Below the pieces are notes generated by a model. It was not told where the DNA came from and did no database searches. It saw only the letters and a program-made list of their open reading frames with translations. Below, piece after piece: positions 26,281 through 34,994 of a stretch of DNA of 64,000 nt. The position numbers and the translations under genes are program-made. Position 1 is the first letter of the stretch. Every line of letters begins with the position of its first letter. The stretch is from Aldehydirespirator sp965219165 (GTDB taxonomy: Bacteria > Actinomycetota > Acidimicrobiia > Acidimicrobiales > Aldehydirespiratoraceae). The stretch lies in NCBI GenBank assembly GCA_965219165.1, contig CBDCMW010000002.1, forward strand, positions 1,798,001-1,862,000, given 5' to 3'.

Positions 26281-27833
26281 CAGAACTGGAAGTAGATGTA
26301 GTCGGCGACGCCCTCGGGACCGAGCGCCACCACGATCATCGTCCACACCGCGAAGGCGGCTGCGATCACCGCCGCGGGCGCCTCCGCAGACCGTGTCGCC
26401 CAACGCCGGGCGAAGTCGATCGGCACGTACTGGGCCAGGACCGAGCCGACGATCACGGCTGCGACCGCGGGCGTCACCAGCTTCGACTCGATCCCCCACC
26501 CGTTGATCAGGCGGGCATAGACATCGCCGGCGCGGTCCAGGCTCTCGCTGTTGAACAGCACCCAGCCCGCGCACACGAAGTGGAACACCGCCAGGATCCT
26601 CAGCCACGCCCCCAGCGCTGAGCCGGCGCCGGGGGTGCGCTGGTCCCGACGAGCGCGCCCACGGGCCTGGCTGGCCTTGCTCCTGTCCGACCAGATCTGG
26701 CCCGACAGCCGCTCCGCGGCGAGGCCGACACCCTGGTACAGCCCCCACACGATGAACACGCCGGCCGCGCCGTGCCACAGTCCGCCCAGCCCCATCGTCA
26801 CCAGCAGGTTGACGTAGGTGCGCCCCCGTCCCCGCCGGTTGCCCCCCAGCGGGATGTACAGGTAGTCGCGCAGCCAGCGCGAGAGCGTCATGTGCCATCG
26901 CCGCCAGAAGTCCTGAATCGAGACGGCCGCGTAGGGCCGGTCGAAGTTCTGGGGGAACCGGAATCCCATGAGCAGGGCCAATCCGATGGCCATGTCGGTG
27001 TAGCCGGAGAAGTCGGCGTAGATCTGCACGGCGTAGCCGTACACGCCGAACAGCACGTCGAGGGCGCTGTGGGCGCCCGGCGAGGCGAACGCCTCGTCCA
27101 CGATCGCGCCGGCCAGGAAGTCGGCCACAACGACCTTCTTGAACATGCCCCGGCCGATCAACAGGGCGGCCTGGCCGAGCTCGACACGGCCGACCGCTCC
27201 TGTCCCGTACCCGGACTGGTCGGCATCGGACCAGAGCTGCAACTGCACCACACCCTCGGTGCCGCCGCTCGCGGGGCTGTGGCCCCTGCCGGGCTTGCGG
27301 GGCAAGAACCGCAACTGCGGCAGGAACTCGGTGGCTCGCACTATCGGGCCAGCCACCAACTGCGGGAAGAACGACAGGTACACCGCGAAATCGAGCAGCG
27401 GCGCGGGTGGGGTGTCGCCTCGGTGGACGTCGACCACGTAGCTGATGGCTTGGAAGGTGAAGAACGAGATGCCGATGGGCAGCACGATCCTCAGGGCCGG
27501 ACTGGAGATCCCGAGATTGGTCTCCAGGCTCTGGATGAAGAAGCCGTAGTACTTGAAGAACGCGAGCACCCCGACGTCGAACACCACGCCCACCGCCAGG
27601 GCCGCCCGCCGGGCTGCGCTACTGCGCAAGCGCCGGTTCAGCCGTGCCGACGCCGCGTTCACCAGCGTCATCGCCACCAGCAGCAAGACGAAGCGCCTGT
27701 CCCACGCCGCGTAGAACCAGTACGAGGCGCCTAGCACGAAGAGCTTCCACGGCATCGGCCGCCTCCGCAGGGCCCAACTCACCGGCAGCACCACGGCAAA
27801 GAAGGCTGCGAACGTGAAGGTGGGGAACAGCAC
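26280..27833 (-). CDS. MBOAT-family O-acyltransferase (AlgI-like)
   Basis: A 517-residue polytopic membrane protein of the AlgI/DltB family that passes acetyl groups across the membrane for sugar modification. The conserved block FWRRWHMTLSRWLRDYLYIP and the catalytic His region GGLWHGAAGVFIVWG are present. N-terminal membrane helices begin MLFPTFTFAAFF. About 40 residues around position 176-218 (RKPGRGHSPASGGTEG, then a Gly-rich stretch) look like an inserted loop just before the GMFKKVVVADF segment. Coupled by overlap to the SGNH hydrolase, it likely supplies acyl groups to it. Confidence 0.9.
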   Translation of the reverse strand: MLFPTFTFAAFFAVVLPVSWALRRRPMPWKLFVLGASYWFYAAWDRRFVLLLVAMTLVNAASARLNRRLRSSAARRAALAVGVVFDVGVLAFFKYYGFFIQSLETNLGISSPALRIVLPIGISFFTFQAISYVVDVHRGDTPPAPLLDFAVYLSFFPQLVAGPIVRATEFLPQLRFLPRKPGRGHSPASGGTEGVVQLQLWSDADQSGYGTGAVGRVELGQAALLIGRGMFKKVVVADFLAGAIVDEAFASPGAHSALDVLFGVYGYAVQIYADFSGYTDMAIGLALLMGFRFPQNFDRPYAAVSIQDFWRRWHMTLSRWLRDYLYIPLGGNRRGRGRTYVNLLVTMGLGGLWHGAAGVFIVWGLYQGVGLAAERLSGQIWSDRSKASQARGRARRDQRTPGAGSALGAWLRILAVFHFVCAGWVLFNSESLDRAGDVYARLINGWGIESKLVTPAVAAVIVGSVLAQYVPIDFARRWATRSAEAPAAVIAAAFAVWTMIVVALGPEGVADYIYFQF

Positions 27834-27907
27834 CGCTGCGCACGTTACTCCTCCCCCTTCGGGGTACTGGTCGCTCAGGATGCTGGTGGCGTTCTGGCGG
27901 CTTGTGC

Positions 27908-27925
27908 AGCGAACGTGTGTTCGCT
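27908..27925 (+). promoter_or_regulatory. LexA-type SOS box in front of the AlkB-like gene
   Basis: The 18-base inverted repeat agcgaacgtgtgttcgct is perfect over seven bases per arm around a four-base centre. Its core GAACGTGTGTTC fits the LexA operator of Gram-positive bacteria and actinobacteria (CGAACnnnnGTTCG). It ends 11 bases before the GTG start of the AlkB-like gene, a position that would block transcription or translation initiation. Matching the known consensus is established knowledge. That LexA binds here is inference. Confidence 0.75.
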
Positions 27926-27936
27926 AGAGTCGCTCT

Positions 27937-28581
27937 GTGAGGATCTCTCGGTCGGGAACACGCGCTGAGGTCGGAGCCCGCCAGGGGGATCTGTTCGCCC
28001 AGGGCCCGCCGGCCCTCGACCCGGCGGCTGCGCTGGAGAGGTTGGACTTGGACGGCCGCAGCTGGATCGACGTGTCGCCGAGGTGGCTGCTCGGCGGCGA
28101 TGAGCTGCTCGGACGGCTCGCGGCGGGCCTGCGCTGGACCCGGGCCAAGCGTCCGATGTACGGGCAGATGATCGACGAGCCTCGACTGGGCGCGTTCGTC
28201 CGGCCAGGCTCGCCCGGCACTCCGCCGCTGATCGACGAGACGGCGGGCGCGCTGGGGGTGCGCTACCGGACCGCCTTCAACTCGGTGTGGGTGAACTACT
28301 ATCGCGGCGGCGACGACTCAGTGGCCTGGCACAGCGACCGGATCGGCATCGACCCTGCTGACGCTGTCGTGGCCATCGTGTCGCTGGGAGGCCCGCGGCG
28401 ATTCCTGTTGCGTCCTGCGGGCGGGGGCCGCAGCCGGTCGTTCACGCTGGCGTCGGGTGATCTGCTGGTGATGGGCGGCGCCTGCCAGCAGGGCTGGGAG
28501 CACTCGGTCCCCAAGGTCGCGGCCGCGCCGCCTCGCATGAGCGTGACCTTCCGGCGTACCGCCACGGGAGCGGGCCGGTAG
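27937..28581 (+). CDS. AlkB-like 2-oxoglutarate/Fe(II) dioxygenase
   Basis: A 214-residue oxidative DNA/RNA dealkylation enzyme family member. The iron ligands are visible as WHSD (His and Asp) and, later, WEHSVP (His). The 2-oxoglutarate-binding Arg lies in PRMSVTFRR near the C-terminus, and the nucleotide-recognition lid region is in YYRGGDDSVAWHSD. It starts at GTG 27937, directly downstream of a LexA-like box, and faces the MBOAT gene in a divergent arrangement. Induction by DNA damage would suit a repair role; substrate preference is unknown. Confidence 0.88.
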   Translation: MRISRSGTRAEVGARQGDLFAQGPPALDPAAALERLDLDGRSWIDVSPRWLLGGDELLGRLAAGLRWTRAKRPMYGQMIDEPRLGAFVRPGSPGTPPLIDETAGALGVRYRTAFNSVWVNYYRGGDDSVAWHSDRIGIDPADAVVAIVSLGGPRRFLLRPAGGGRSRSFTLASGDLLVMGGACQQGWEHSVPKVAAAPPRMSVTFRRTATGAGR

Positions 28582-28624
28582 TCTCCGCGACCGTACGGAC
28601 CGGCTCGAAGACAGGCGGGATGAG

Positions 28625-29377
28625 ATGGGGCGATTCGACGGCAAGGTGGCGCTGATCACCGGGGCTGCCTCCGGCATGGGCCGGGCGGTGAGCGTGCGTC
28701 TGGCCTCCGAGGGTGCGGCGGTGTTCGCCGTGGATGTGAACGACGAGGGCCTGGTCGAGACGGCTTCGCAGATCGAGGGTTCAGGTCGACGGATCCGCAC
28801 GCAGCACTGCGACGTCTCGTCGGTGGCCGAGTGCGCCGACGCCGCTTCCGCGTGCGTGGAGGCCTTCGGGCGCATCGACGTGCTCGGCAACGTCGCTGGG
28901 CTCTCCTGGCAGGACCGGGTGGAGGACGTGACCGAAGAGGGCTGGGATCGGATGTTCGGTGTGAACGTGAAGGGCACGTTCTTCATGACCCAGGCCGCGC
29001 TCCCCCACCTGCTCGAGTCGGGCGGCAACATCGTGAACTTCGCGTCGAACGCCGGGCTCATGGGCATGGCCTACCTGGCGCCCTACTGCGCCACCAAGGG
29101 AGCAGTGGTACAGATGACCCGGGCGCTGGCCATGGAGCTGGCCAAGACCCCGGTGCGGGTCAACGCGATCGCCCCCGGAGGCGTGGACACCCCCATGACC
29201 CAGAACTACCAGCTCGCACCCGATGCCGATTGGCACTTGATCCGCCTCGCCATCGCCTTCAAACCGATGAGCCAGCCCGAGCACCTCGCCGCCCTGTTCG
29301 CCTTCATTGCCTCCGACGAGTGCCCCGGCATCCACGGCGCCATCCTCAGCGCCGACGGAGGCCTGACCGCCGGATAG
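28625..29377 (+). CDS. Short-chain dehydrogenase/reductase
   Basis: A 250-residue NAD(P)-dependent oxidoreductase with a Rossmann fold. The cofactor motif TGAASGMGRA is at the N-terminus, DV and NVAG motifs follow, and the catalytic Ser-Tyr-Lys is visible in FASNAGLMGMAYLAPYCATK (Tyr, then Lys four residues on). It resembles FabG-type proteins, but the substrate is not predictable. After the stop codon the last 28 bases of the gene are repeated once. No obvious operon partner. Confidence 0.88.
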   Translation: MGRFDGKVALITGAASGMGRAVSVRLASEGAAVFAVDVNDEGLVETASQIEGSGRRIRTQHCDVSSVAECADAASACVEAFGRIDVLGNVAGLSWQDRVEDVTEEGWDRMFGVNVKGTFFMTQAALPHLLESGGNIVNFASNAGLMGMAYLAPYCATKGAVVQMTRALAMELAKTPVRVNAIAPGGVDTPMTQNYQLAPDADWHLIRLAIAFKPMSQPEHLAALFAFIASDECPGIHGAILSADGGLTAG

Positions 29378-29409
29378 CTCCGACGGAGGCCTGACCGCTA
29401 GTTAGCTCC
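29354..29409 (+). repeat. Tandem duplication of the SDR stop region
   Basis: The 28-base segment gacggaggcctgaccgccgg, followed by atagctcc, occurs at 29354 and again with small changes at 29382; a third, short fragment (gaccggctag) follows. The first copy contains the SDR stop codon. The second has its own stop codons and lies in the space before the convergent neighbour. Confidence 0.85.
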
Positions 29410-29415
29410 GACCGG

Positions 29416-31260
29416 CTAGCCGACGCGTCGGGCTCGGCGGCCCTCGATCTCGCCGAAGAACTGGGCCGCGGCCTTCTGGACGCCGCTCGACCAGGTCGGG
29501 TAGGCGTGGGACGTCTGGGCCAGACGGCCGGTGAAGGCACCGCTGCGCATGGCCAGCACGATCTCGGCGATCATCTCGCCGGCCCTGGGGGCCACGATGG
29601 TCGCGCCCAGGATCCGGCCCCCGCCGGCATTGCGCAGCAGTCGGCGTGGTCCGGCCACGATGGCGATGAATCCGTCGGTGCGGCCGTCGGTGATGGCCCG
29701 GTCAAGCTCGGCCAGCGGCAGGTAGGACACCCGGCTTCCCGGGGGCGCGTGCCACGGGATTACGCCCACCGAGGCCACCTCGGGGTCGGTGAACACCACT
29801 CTGGGCACCATCCCGCCCCGGAACCGGCCCCGCTGGCCCTTGCCCAGAGCGTTGCCCGCCGCGAAGCGCCCCATCTCGTCGGCCGCGTGCGACAGCATCG
29901 CCCTCGGGCCGCCCGCGATCGCTCCTCGAACACCACCACGACGGAGATCCGCACGTCGTGGCCGTCCGCGCCCGGGGGACAGTCTCACTCGTGCCTGCTG
30001 CTCCTCCTTGCGAAGGACTCGGGGCGGCAATGTGCTCGGACCGACCCACTGGCGTCCCCGCTTGAGTTGTCTCAGGCGCCTAGGACTGGCGAGGTAGAAG
30101 TGCCACCGGTCGCGCTGCTGGAAGCGGCGCCGCGCGTCGGCCGAGTAGCCGCGCACGCCGAAGCGGATGTGAGGTGCGACCAGCGTGCCTGTACGGATGC
30201 CGAGTTCCTCCAGTGCGGTCTGTACCGGCTCGCTGTCGGGACGCACCCTGAGCCTCCCGGTGGCGTCTATCACTCCCCTCTCGACCAGATGGTTGTCGAA
30301 CCGGCGGCCGCTGACAGGCGGCGGTGGCGGCCAGGCGGTCACGTCGCCCGCGGCGTACACGCCCTTGATCGAGGTAGCAAGGCGGTCGTCGGTGAGCACA
30401 TGGCCATACGGACTGAGCTTGATCTTCATCTCGTCCAGTCCCAGGCCCTCGGTGACCGGGGTTCGGCCTGCGGCCACCAGCAGCCGCTCCACGATGACGG
30501 GATCGGTTACGGCCGCGGAGTGGGCCCGCTTCCAGATGACCCTGTAGGGACCGTCGATAGCGGTGTCGGCGGAACTGGCAGGCTCCACCCGCTCTACCCG
30601 GGCCAAGCGTCGCACCGACACGCCGTACTGCTGCAGCGCCGCCCTGACAAGGGCCGCGGCCTCGGGCTCCTCCGATGGCAGCAGCTGCGGCCCCTGCTCG
30701 AACAGGATGACCTCTGTGCCCAAGGCGGCGAAGGCTTGGGCCAGCTCGCAGCCGGTGGCGCCGCCGCCGATGATGGCCAGCGACTCCGGAGCCTCGGTCA
30801 GGTCGAACACGGTCTCGTTTGTGAGTGGCCGGGACTCGGCCAGGCCGCGGATGTGGTCGGGAAGCGACGGCCGCGAGCCGGTGGCCAGCACGATGCGGGG
30901 CGCGGTGATGCGACTGTCCCCCACCGTCACCGTGTCGTGGGTCGCCAACCGGGCCCGGCCCTCGATGACCGTGACTCCCTCGCCCCGCAGCACCTCGATC
31001 GACTCGGTGGCCGCTATGTGCGCGACGGTGGTCCGCACCCGGTCCATGGCCTCGGTGAAGTCGAGGCCGTCGCGGGCCGCGGCCAGCAGCGTCTTGGACG
31101 GCACGCAGCCGGTGAAGGTGCAGTCCCCGCCCGGCGCCGAGTCGGTGATCATGGCCACATCCGCACCGGCCCTAAGCGCGGCCCGCACCGCTCCCAGCCC
31201 AGCCGCGCCCCCGCCGACGACGATCAAGTCGTGATCCATCATCCGGTTGCGGCGCGCCAT
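29416..31260 (-). CDS. Flavin disulfide reductase (mercuric/lipoamide-dehydrogenase-like) with insert
   Basis: Class I flavoprotein disulfide reductase, about 614 residues from ATG 31260. FAD binding is GGGAAGLGAVRAAL, and the redox-active disulfide is GGDCTFTGCVPSK (two Cys). The NAD-binding GGGATGCE and the second FAD motif GVYAAGDVTA are present. Family members have about 470 residues; the excess is a 144-codon insert (about 29902-30333) exactly between AAGDVTA and the returning LSHAADEMGR. The C-terminal HAYPTWSSGVQ has Tyr and Ser where the catalytic His and Glu of lipoamide dehydrogenase stand. The electron acceptor is therefore uncertain. Start choice is uncertain; 31242 is also possible. 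Confidence 0.75.
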   Translation of the reverse strand: MARRNRMMDHDLIVVGGGAAGLGAVRAALRAGADVAMITDSAPGGDCTFTGCVPSKTLLAAARDGLDFTEAMDRVRTTVAHIAATESIEVLRGEGVTVIEGRARLATHDTVTVGDSRITAPRIVLATGSRPSLPDHIRGLAESRPLTNETVFDLTEAPESLAIIGGGATGCELAQAFAALGTEVILFEQGPQLLPSEEPEAAALVRAALQQYGVSVRRLARVERVEPASSADTAIDGPYRVIWKRAHSAAVTDPVIVERLLVAAGRTPVTEGLGLDEMKIKLSPYGHVLTDDRLATSIKGVYAAGDVTAWPPPPPVSGRRFDNHLVERGVIDATGRLRVRPDSEPVQTALEELGIRTGTLVAPHIRFGVRGYSADARRRFQQRDRWHFYLASPRRLRQLKRGRQWVGPSTLPPRVLRKEEQQARVRLSPGRGRPRRADLRRGGVRGAIAGGPRAMLSHAADEMGRFAAGNALGKGQRGRFRGGMVPRVVFTDPEVASVGVIPWHAPPGSRVSYLPLAELDRAITDGRTDGFIAIVAGPRRLLRNAGGGRILGATIVAPRAGEMIAEIVLAMRSGAFTGRLAQTSHAYPTWSSGVQKAAAQFFGEIEGRRARRVG

Positions 31261-31394
31261 CAGCGAGAGCCCCCGCGCCCGCCTGTCATCGGCCCTCCTG
31301 AGATCTGTGCGCAATTGAGCCGCTCCAGGCGGCAAACCTGCTCATGAAATCGTCGGCGGGCTGCCACCGGCTGGAGCGTACGGTCGCGGCGAAC

Positions 31395-32207
31395 TCAGCC
31401 GTGGGCCGCGTCGAGGGCCGCTCGGAAGTCGGCCACCAGTCCGGCCACGCCCTCGGGACCGGACCCGTCGAGCATCCGGGCCACTACGGCCGAGCCGACC
31501 ACCACCCCGTCGGCCACCTCGCACACCTGCGCGGCCTGGTCCGGCGTGCCCACGCCGACACCGACCAGCACGGGCTTGTCGGTGACCGCCTTGAGGCGGG
31601 CCGCGGTCACCGTCGCGCTGGCGGCCAGTTCGGAGCGCACGCCGGTGATGCCCATCAGCCCCACCCCGTACACGAAGCCGCGGGAGCGGGCGCAGATCCT
31701 GGGCAGGCGCTCGTCGGGCGCGGTGGGTGCGGCCAGCATGACCGTCTCCACGCCGGCCCTGTCGGCCGCGGCGGCCCAGTCCCCCACCTCCTCCAGGGGG
31801 AGGTCGGGCAGGATGCAGCCGCTCACGCCCGCCTCGACCAGCGACGAGGCGAAGCGCTCGTAGCCCATGTGGTGGGCGATGTTCACGTACGTCATCACCG
31901 CGGTGGGCAATCCGATGTCGCCCTCGGCCTCCCGCAGCGACGACAGGATCGATTGCGGGGTGGCGCCCTGTGAGAGCGCCATGTCGTTGGCCTTCTGGAT
32001 GATGGTGCCGTCCATCACAGGGTCCGAGAAGGGAACACCGATCTCGATGGCGTCCGCCCCGGCCGCAGCGACTGCGGCCACAGTCTGCAGCCAGTCGTGG
32101 CCCAGGCCGCCGGTCAGGTAGGGCACCAGGCACTTGCCGCCGGAGTCCCGGCGAGCCCTCAGCGACGTCTCGAGCCTTCCAGTGTCCCCCGGCTCGACGC
32201 CGGTCAC
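31395..32207 (-). CDS. trpA: Tryptophan synthase alpha subunit
   Basis: TrpA splits indole-3-glycerol phosphate to indole, which is channelled to TrpB. The 270-residue protein has PYLTGGLG near the N-terminus and the catalytic Asp-Glu pair in EIGVPFSDPVMDG and its preceding strand. It also has the loop LPDLPLEE and the phosphate-binding GVGVGTPDQAAQV at the C-terminal end. The GTG start overlaps the trpB stop (GTGA), so the two subunits are made together. It ends the minus-strand group trpE...trpF-trpB-trpA. Confidence 0.95.
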   Translation of the reverse strand: MTGVEPGDTGRLETSLRARRDSGGKCLVPYLTGGLGHDWLQTVAAVAAAGADAIEIGVPFSDPVMDGTIIQKANDMALSQGATPQSILSSLREAEGDIGLPTAVMTYVNIAHHMGYERFASSLVEAGVSGCILPDLPLEEVGDWAAAADRAGVETVMLAAPTAPDERLPRICARSRGFVYGVGLMGITGVRSELAASATVTAARLKAVTDKPVLVGVGVGTPDQAAQVCEVADGVVVGSAVVARMLDGSGPEGVAGLVADFRAALDAAHG

Positions 32208-33451
32208 GAAAGGAAGCCCATCATCTGGTCGACGTCCTTGTCGCCCCGGCCACTCAAGTTCAACAGGACGGTGAGGCCGGCCAGCTCGTCGCGGGCCCGC
32301 GACACCCAGGCCAGGGCGTGGGCGCACTCCAGTGCCGGGATGATCCCCTCGGTGCGCGACAGCAGGCTGAACGCCTCGATCACCTCGGCGTCGGTGACCT
32401 GCTCGTAGACAGCCCGTCCGCTGGCGGCCAGATACGAGTGCTCTGGGCCCACGCCGGGATAGTCGAGCCCGGCCGAGATCGACTCAGCCTCGAGCACCTG
32501 GCCCCACTCGTCCTGCATCAGGTACGACCGCGACCCGTGGACGATCCCCGGCACGGCCCGGCCGATGGCCGCGCCCCCGGACGGCTCCACCCCGACCAGC
32601 CGGGCGGAGGTGTTGGCAAACCCGGCGAAGATGCCGGCCGCGTTGGAGCCTCCTCCCACTGCGGCGGTGACCACATCGGGCACCCCGCCGTCGAGGATCT
32701 CGGCGCACTGCCGTCGGGCCTCGTTCCCGATCACCCGCTGGAACTCGCGCACCATCCACGGGTACGGGTGCGGGCCCATCACCGAGCCCAGGCAGTAGTG
32801 GGTGGTGTCGGCCACCGTCACCCAGTGGCGCATGGCCTCGTTCACGGCGTCCTTGAGGGTGCGAGAACCGGTCTCGGCCGCGCGGACCTCGGTGCCCAGC
32901 AGGCGCATACGGAACACGTTCAGCTCCTGGCGGGCGATGTCCACGGTGCCCATGTAGACCACGCAGTCCATGCCGAACAGCGCGGCCGCAGTAGCGGTGG
33001 CCACGCCGTGCTGGCCTGCCCCGGTCTCGGCCACCAGACTGGCCTTGCCCATGCGTTGGGCCAGCAGGGCCTGGCCGAGAACGTTGTTGATCTTGTGGCT
33101 GCCGGTGTGGTTGAGATCCTCGCGCTTCAACAGGATGCGAACCCCCAGCACCTCCGAGAGGTTCTCGCACTCGGTGAGGGGCGAGGGCCGCCCGGCGTAG
33201 TCGGCCAGCAGGCGGTCGAGCTCGCCCCGGAAGGAGGGGTCGCCCCAGGCGGAGCGGAAGGCCCGGTCGAGTTCCTGGCACGCCGGCACGAGCGTCTCGG
33301 GCACGAACATGCCGCCGAAGTCACCGAAGCGCCCGTCGGCGCTGGGCTCGCCCATGAAACCTGAGGCTGCGGTCCCGCTGGGCTCGCCCATGAAGCCTGA
33401 GGCTGCGGTCCCGCTGGGCTCGCCCATGAACCCGCCGGCGGGTTTCGTCAC
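32204..33451 (-). CDS. trpB: Tryptophan synthase beta subunit with repeated N-terminus
   Basis: TrpB condenses indole and serine with pyridoxal phosphate. The 415-residue product has the PLP lysine in HTGSHKINN, the glutamate-containing AETGAGQHG, and the phosphate-binding GGGSNAAG. It differs from relatives at the N-terminus: three ATGs (33427, 33391, 33355), each followed by GEPS, come from a 36-base in-frame tandem unit. I give the longest form, from GTG 33451, which overlaps the trpF stop. The ancestral start is probably ATG 33355. Which start is used is unknown. The protein body is normal. Confidence 0.92.
   Translation of the reverse strand: MTKPAGGFMGEPSGTAASGFMGEPSGTAASGFMGEPSADGRFGDFGGMFVPETLVPACQELDRAFRSAWGDPSFRGELDRLLADYAGRPSPLTECENLSEVLGVRILLKREDLNHTGSHKINNVLGQALLAQRMGKASLVAETGAGQHGVATATAAALFGMDCVVYMGTVDIARQELNVFRMRLLGTEVRAAETGSRTLKDAVNEAMRHWVTVADTTHYCLGSVMGPHPYPWMVREFQRVIGNEARRQCAEILDGGVPDVVTAAVGGGSNAAGIFAGFANTSARLVGVEPSGGAAIGRAVPGIVHGSRSYLMQDEWGQVLEAESISAGLDYPGVGPEHSYLAASGRAVYEQVTDAEVIEAFSLLSRTEGIIPALECAHALAWVSRARDELAGLTVLLNLSGRGDKDVDQMMGFLS
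33342..33440 (-). repeat. In-frame tandem triplication of the trpB start
   Basis: A 36-base unit containing ATG and the codons for MGEPSGTAASGF occurs with starts at 33427, 33391 and 33355. It adds 12 residues per copy to the N-terminus of TrpB rather than creating mini-ORFs, because 36 is divisible by 3. The two complete copies differ by one base. Confidence 0.92.
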
Positions 33452-34143
33452 TGGTCCTGCTCCCAGTCGTAGGGGCCGGGCCCGGCCGGGCGCGGGGGCG
33501 CGTCGTCCGCAGAAGGACTGCGCTCCCGGGCGGCCTCGGTCCCCGCCGCCTTCGCCGCATTCAGGAAGGCCCGCATCCGGGCCGGATCCTTGCGACCCGG
33601 TCTGCTCTCCACGCCGCTGGCCACGTCCACGCCCCACGGTCGGACCCGCCGGATGGCCGCGGCCACATTGTCGGCGTCGAGGCCTCCCGCCAGGATCAGG
33701 CGGTGCCCGGCCAGCGGCGCGCCCTCGGCCAGCGACCAGTCGAAGACCTCGCCGGAGCCGGGCTGCTTGCCGTCGATCAACACTGCGTCGACGCCGTAGT
33801 CGGCCAGGTGCTCCAGCCCCTGATGGCCGGCTGGGAAGGCCTTTATGGTCACGGGCACCCTCTCGGCCACCCAAGCCGTGTCCTCGGGTGACTCGTGGCC
33901 GTGGAGCTGGGCCGCCCCCAGGCGCGCGTTGGAGGTGATCTGCACCACCTGGGACGGCATCTCGTTGCGGAAGACGCCCACGCTGAGCACGTCGCTGGGA
34001 AGGCGGCGCACGATGTCTCGGACCCGGTCCATCGACACCTGGCGGGGCGACGGAGCGAAGATGAAGCCCACCGCGTCGGCGCCCATGGCCACGGCCAGCA
34101 GCGCGTCGTCCTCGCTGGTGGTCCCGCAGATCTTCACGAACAC
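33448..34143 (-). CDS. trpF: Phosphoribosylanthranilate isomerase
   Basis: TrpF converts phosphoribosylanthranilate to its carboxyphenylamino deoxyribulose form. The 231-residue protein starts at GTG 34143 with KICGTTSEDD (catalytic Cys), then FAPSPRQVS. The general-acid Asp is in DAVLIDGKQPGSG and the phosphate loop is in LAGGLDADNV and GVDVASGVES. The C-terminal 30 residues are a Pro/Arg-rich tail. In many actinobacteria this gene is absent and PriA does the step, so its presence here is informative. It overlaps trpB by GTGA. Confidence 0.93.
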   Translation of the reverse strand: MFVKICGTTSEDDALLAVAMGADAVGFIFAPSPRQVSMDRVRDIVRRLPSDVLSVGVFRNEMPSQVVQITSNARLGAAQLHGHESPEDTAWVAERVPVTIKAFPAGHQGLEHLADYGVDAVLIDGKQPGSGEVFDWSLAEGAPLAGHRLILAGGLDADNVAAAIRRVRPWGVDVASGVESRPGRKDPARMRAFLNAAKAAGTEAARERSPSADDAPPRPAGPGPYDWEQDQ

Positions 34144-34299
34144 GCCTGCGACGCTAGTGGCTCTAGAGGGCGCGCGGATGGGTGAGGAGCTCCGGTGGTG
34201 CTAGCGGCCCGCGGCGACCAGGGCGCGCGCGGCTGCGCCGGTCGGCCCCGGCCGCCCGGCGGTGCCCGGGCACAATCTGGTCGAGATAGGTGGCAGCCA

Positions 34300-34827
34300 T
34301 CAGCGCATCGGCCCGCCCCGGCTGCGCACCAGCACCACGAAGGGCGAGAGCAGGAACAGCAGAACCGACAGTCCCAGCGACAGCAGGCCGAGTCGCACCA
34401 GCACGAACCCGCCGGCCAGCACCCCGAAGATCACCGCGAAGATCCCCAGAATGAAGGCCAACGGCGCGCCCAGACGCATCCAGCTGGGCAGATCGCCCTC
34501 GGTGAGGGGCCGGTCGTCGCCGTCGAAGTCGTCGTGGCCGAAGGCGAACTCGTCCTCGCGGGAGCGGGTCGCATGCTCGCTAGCCGGCGAACTCTGCCGA
34601 CCGGGCGCAGACGGCGGCCGTTGTGTCAGGCGACGGTCGATGGTGGCCCGTGCATCCGCGTCCGAGAGCATCTCCCAGGCCAGGTTGATGCGGCGCATCT
34701 GCTCGGCGGCGGCGGGGTCGTCGCCCCTGACGTCGGGATGGGTGCGTCGAGCCAGGGCGACGTAGGCCCTTCGGATGTCCTCGACAGGAGCGTCACGGGC
34801 CACGCCCAGCACCGCATAGGGGTCCAC
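34300..34827 (-). CDS. J-domain protein with C-terminal membrane helices
   Basis: A 175-residue protein. The first 65 residues are a J domain (MDPYAVLGVARDAPVEDIRR, then HPD in RRTHPDVRGD) that would stimulate a DnaK. After an acidic linker, two hydrophobic helices follow (LGAPLAFILGIFAVIFGVLA and LGLLSLGLSVLLFLLSPFVV), so it is probably a membrane-anchored co-chaperone. The start is GTG 34827. It lies between ygfZ and trpF, at the place where trpC or trpD might be expected. Its client is unknown. Confidence 0.85.
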   Translation of the reverse strand: MDPYAVLGVARDAPVEDIRRAYVALARRTHPDVRGDDPAAAEQMRRINLAWEMLSDADARATIDRRLTQRPPSAPGRQSSPASEHATRSREDEFAFGHDDFDGDDRPLTEGDLPSWMRLGAPLAFILGIFAVIFGVLAGGFVLVRLGLLSLGLSVLLFLLSPFVVLVRSRGGPMR

Positions 34828-34901
34828 CCGGCCATCGTAGGCCCAACCTCCAGGACCGACCGGAAACTGGCGGTCAGCCGGAGGAAGCGGGCCAGCCCGG
34901 C

Positions 34902-34957
34902 GCCGAAATCTGCACGGGTTTTGCAGCTATACGACAGGTTTCTCTACTTATTTCGGC
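34902..34957 (-). promoter_or_regulatory. AT-richer segment with inverted repeat upstream of the J-domain gene
   Basis: In the 167-base gap between ygfZ and the J-domain gene, gccgaaat (34902-34909) is repeated inverted as atttcggc (34950-34957). The spacer between them is AT-richer and includes gcagctatacgacagg. It may be a promoter or operator for the J-domain-trpFBA group or a terminator of ygfZ. I cannot tell which. Confidence 0.35.
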
Positions 34958-34994
34958 TCGGGTCGGCTTCGGGCGCGGCTGGGGATCCGCGTCA

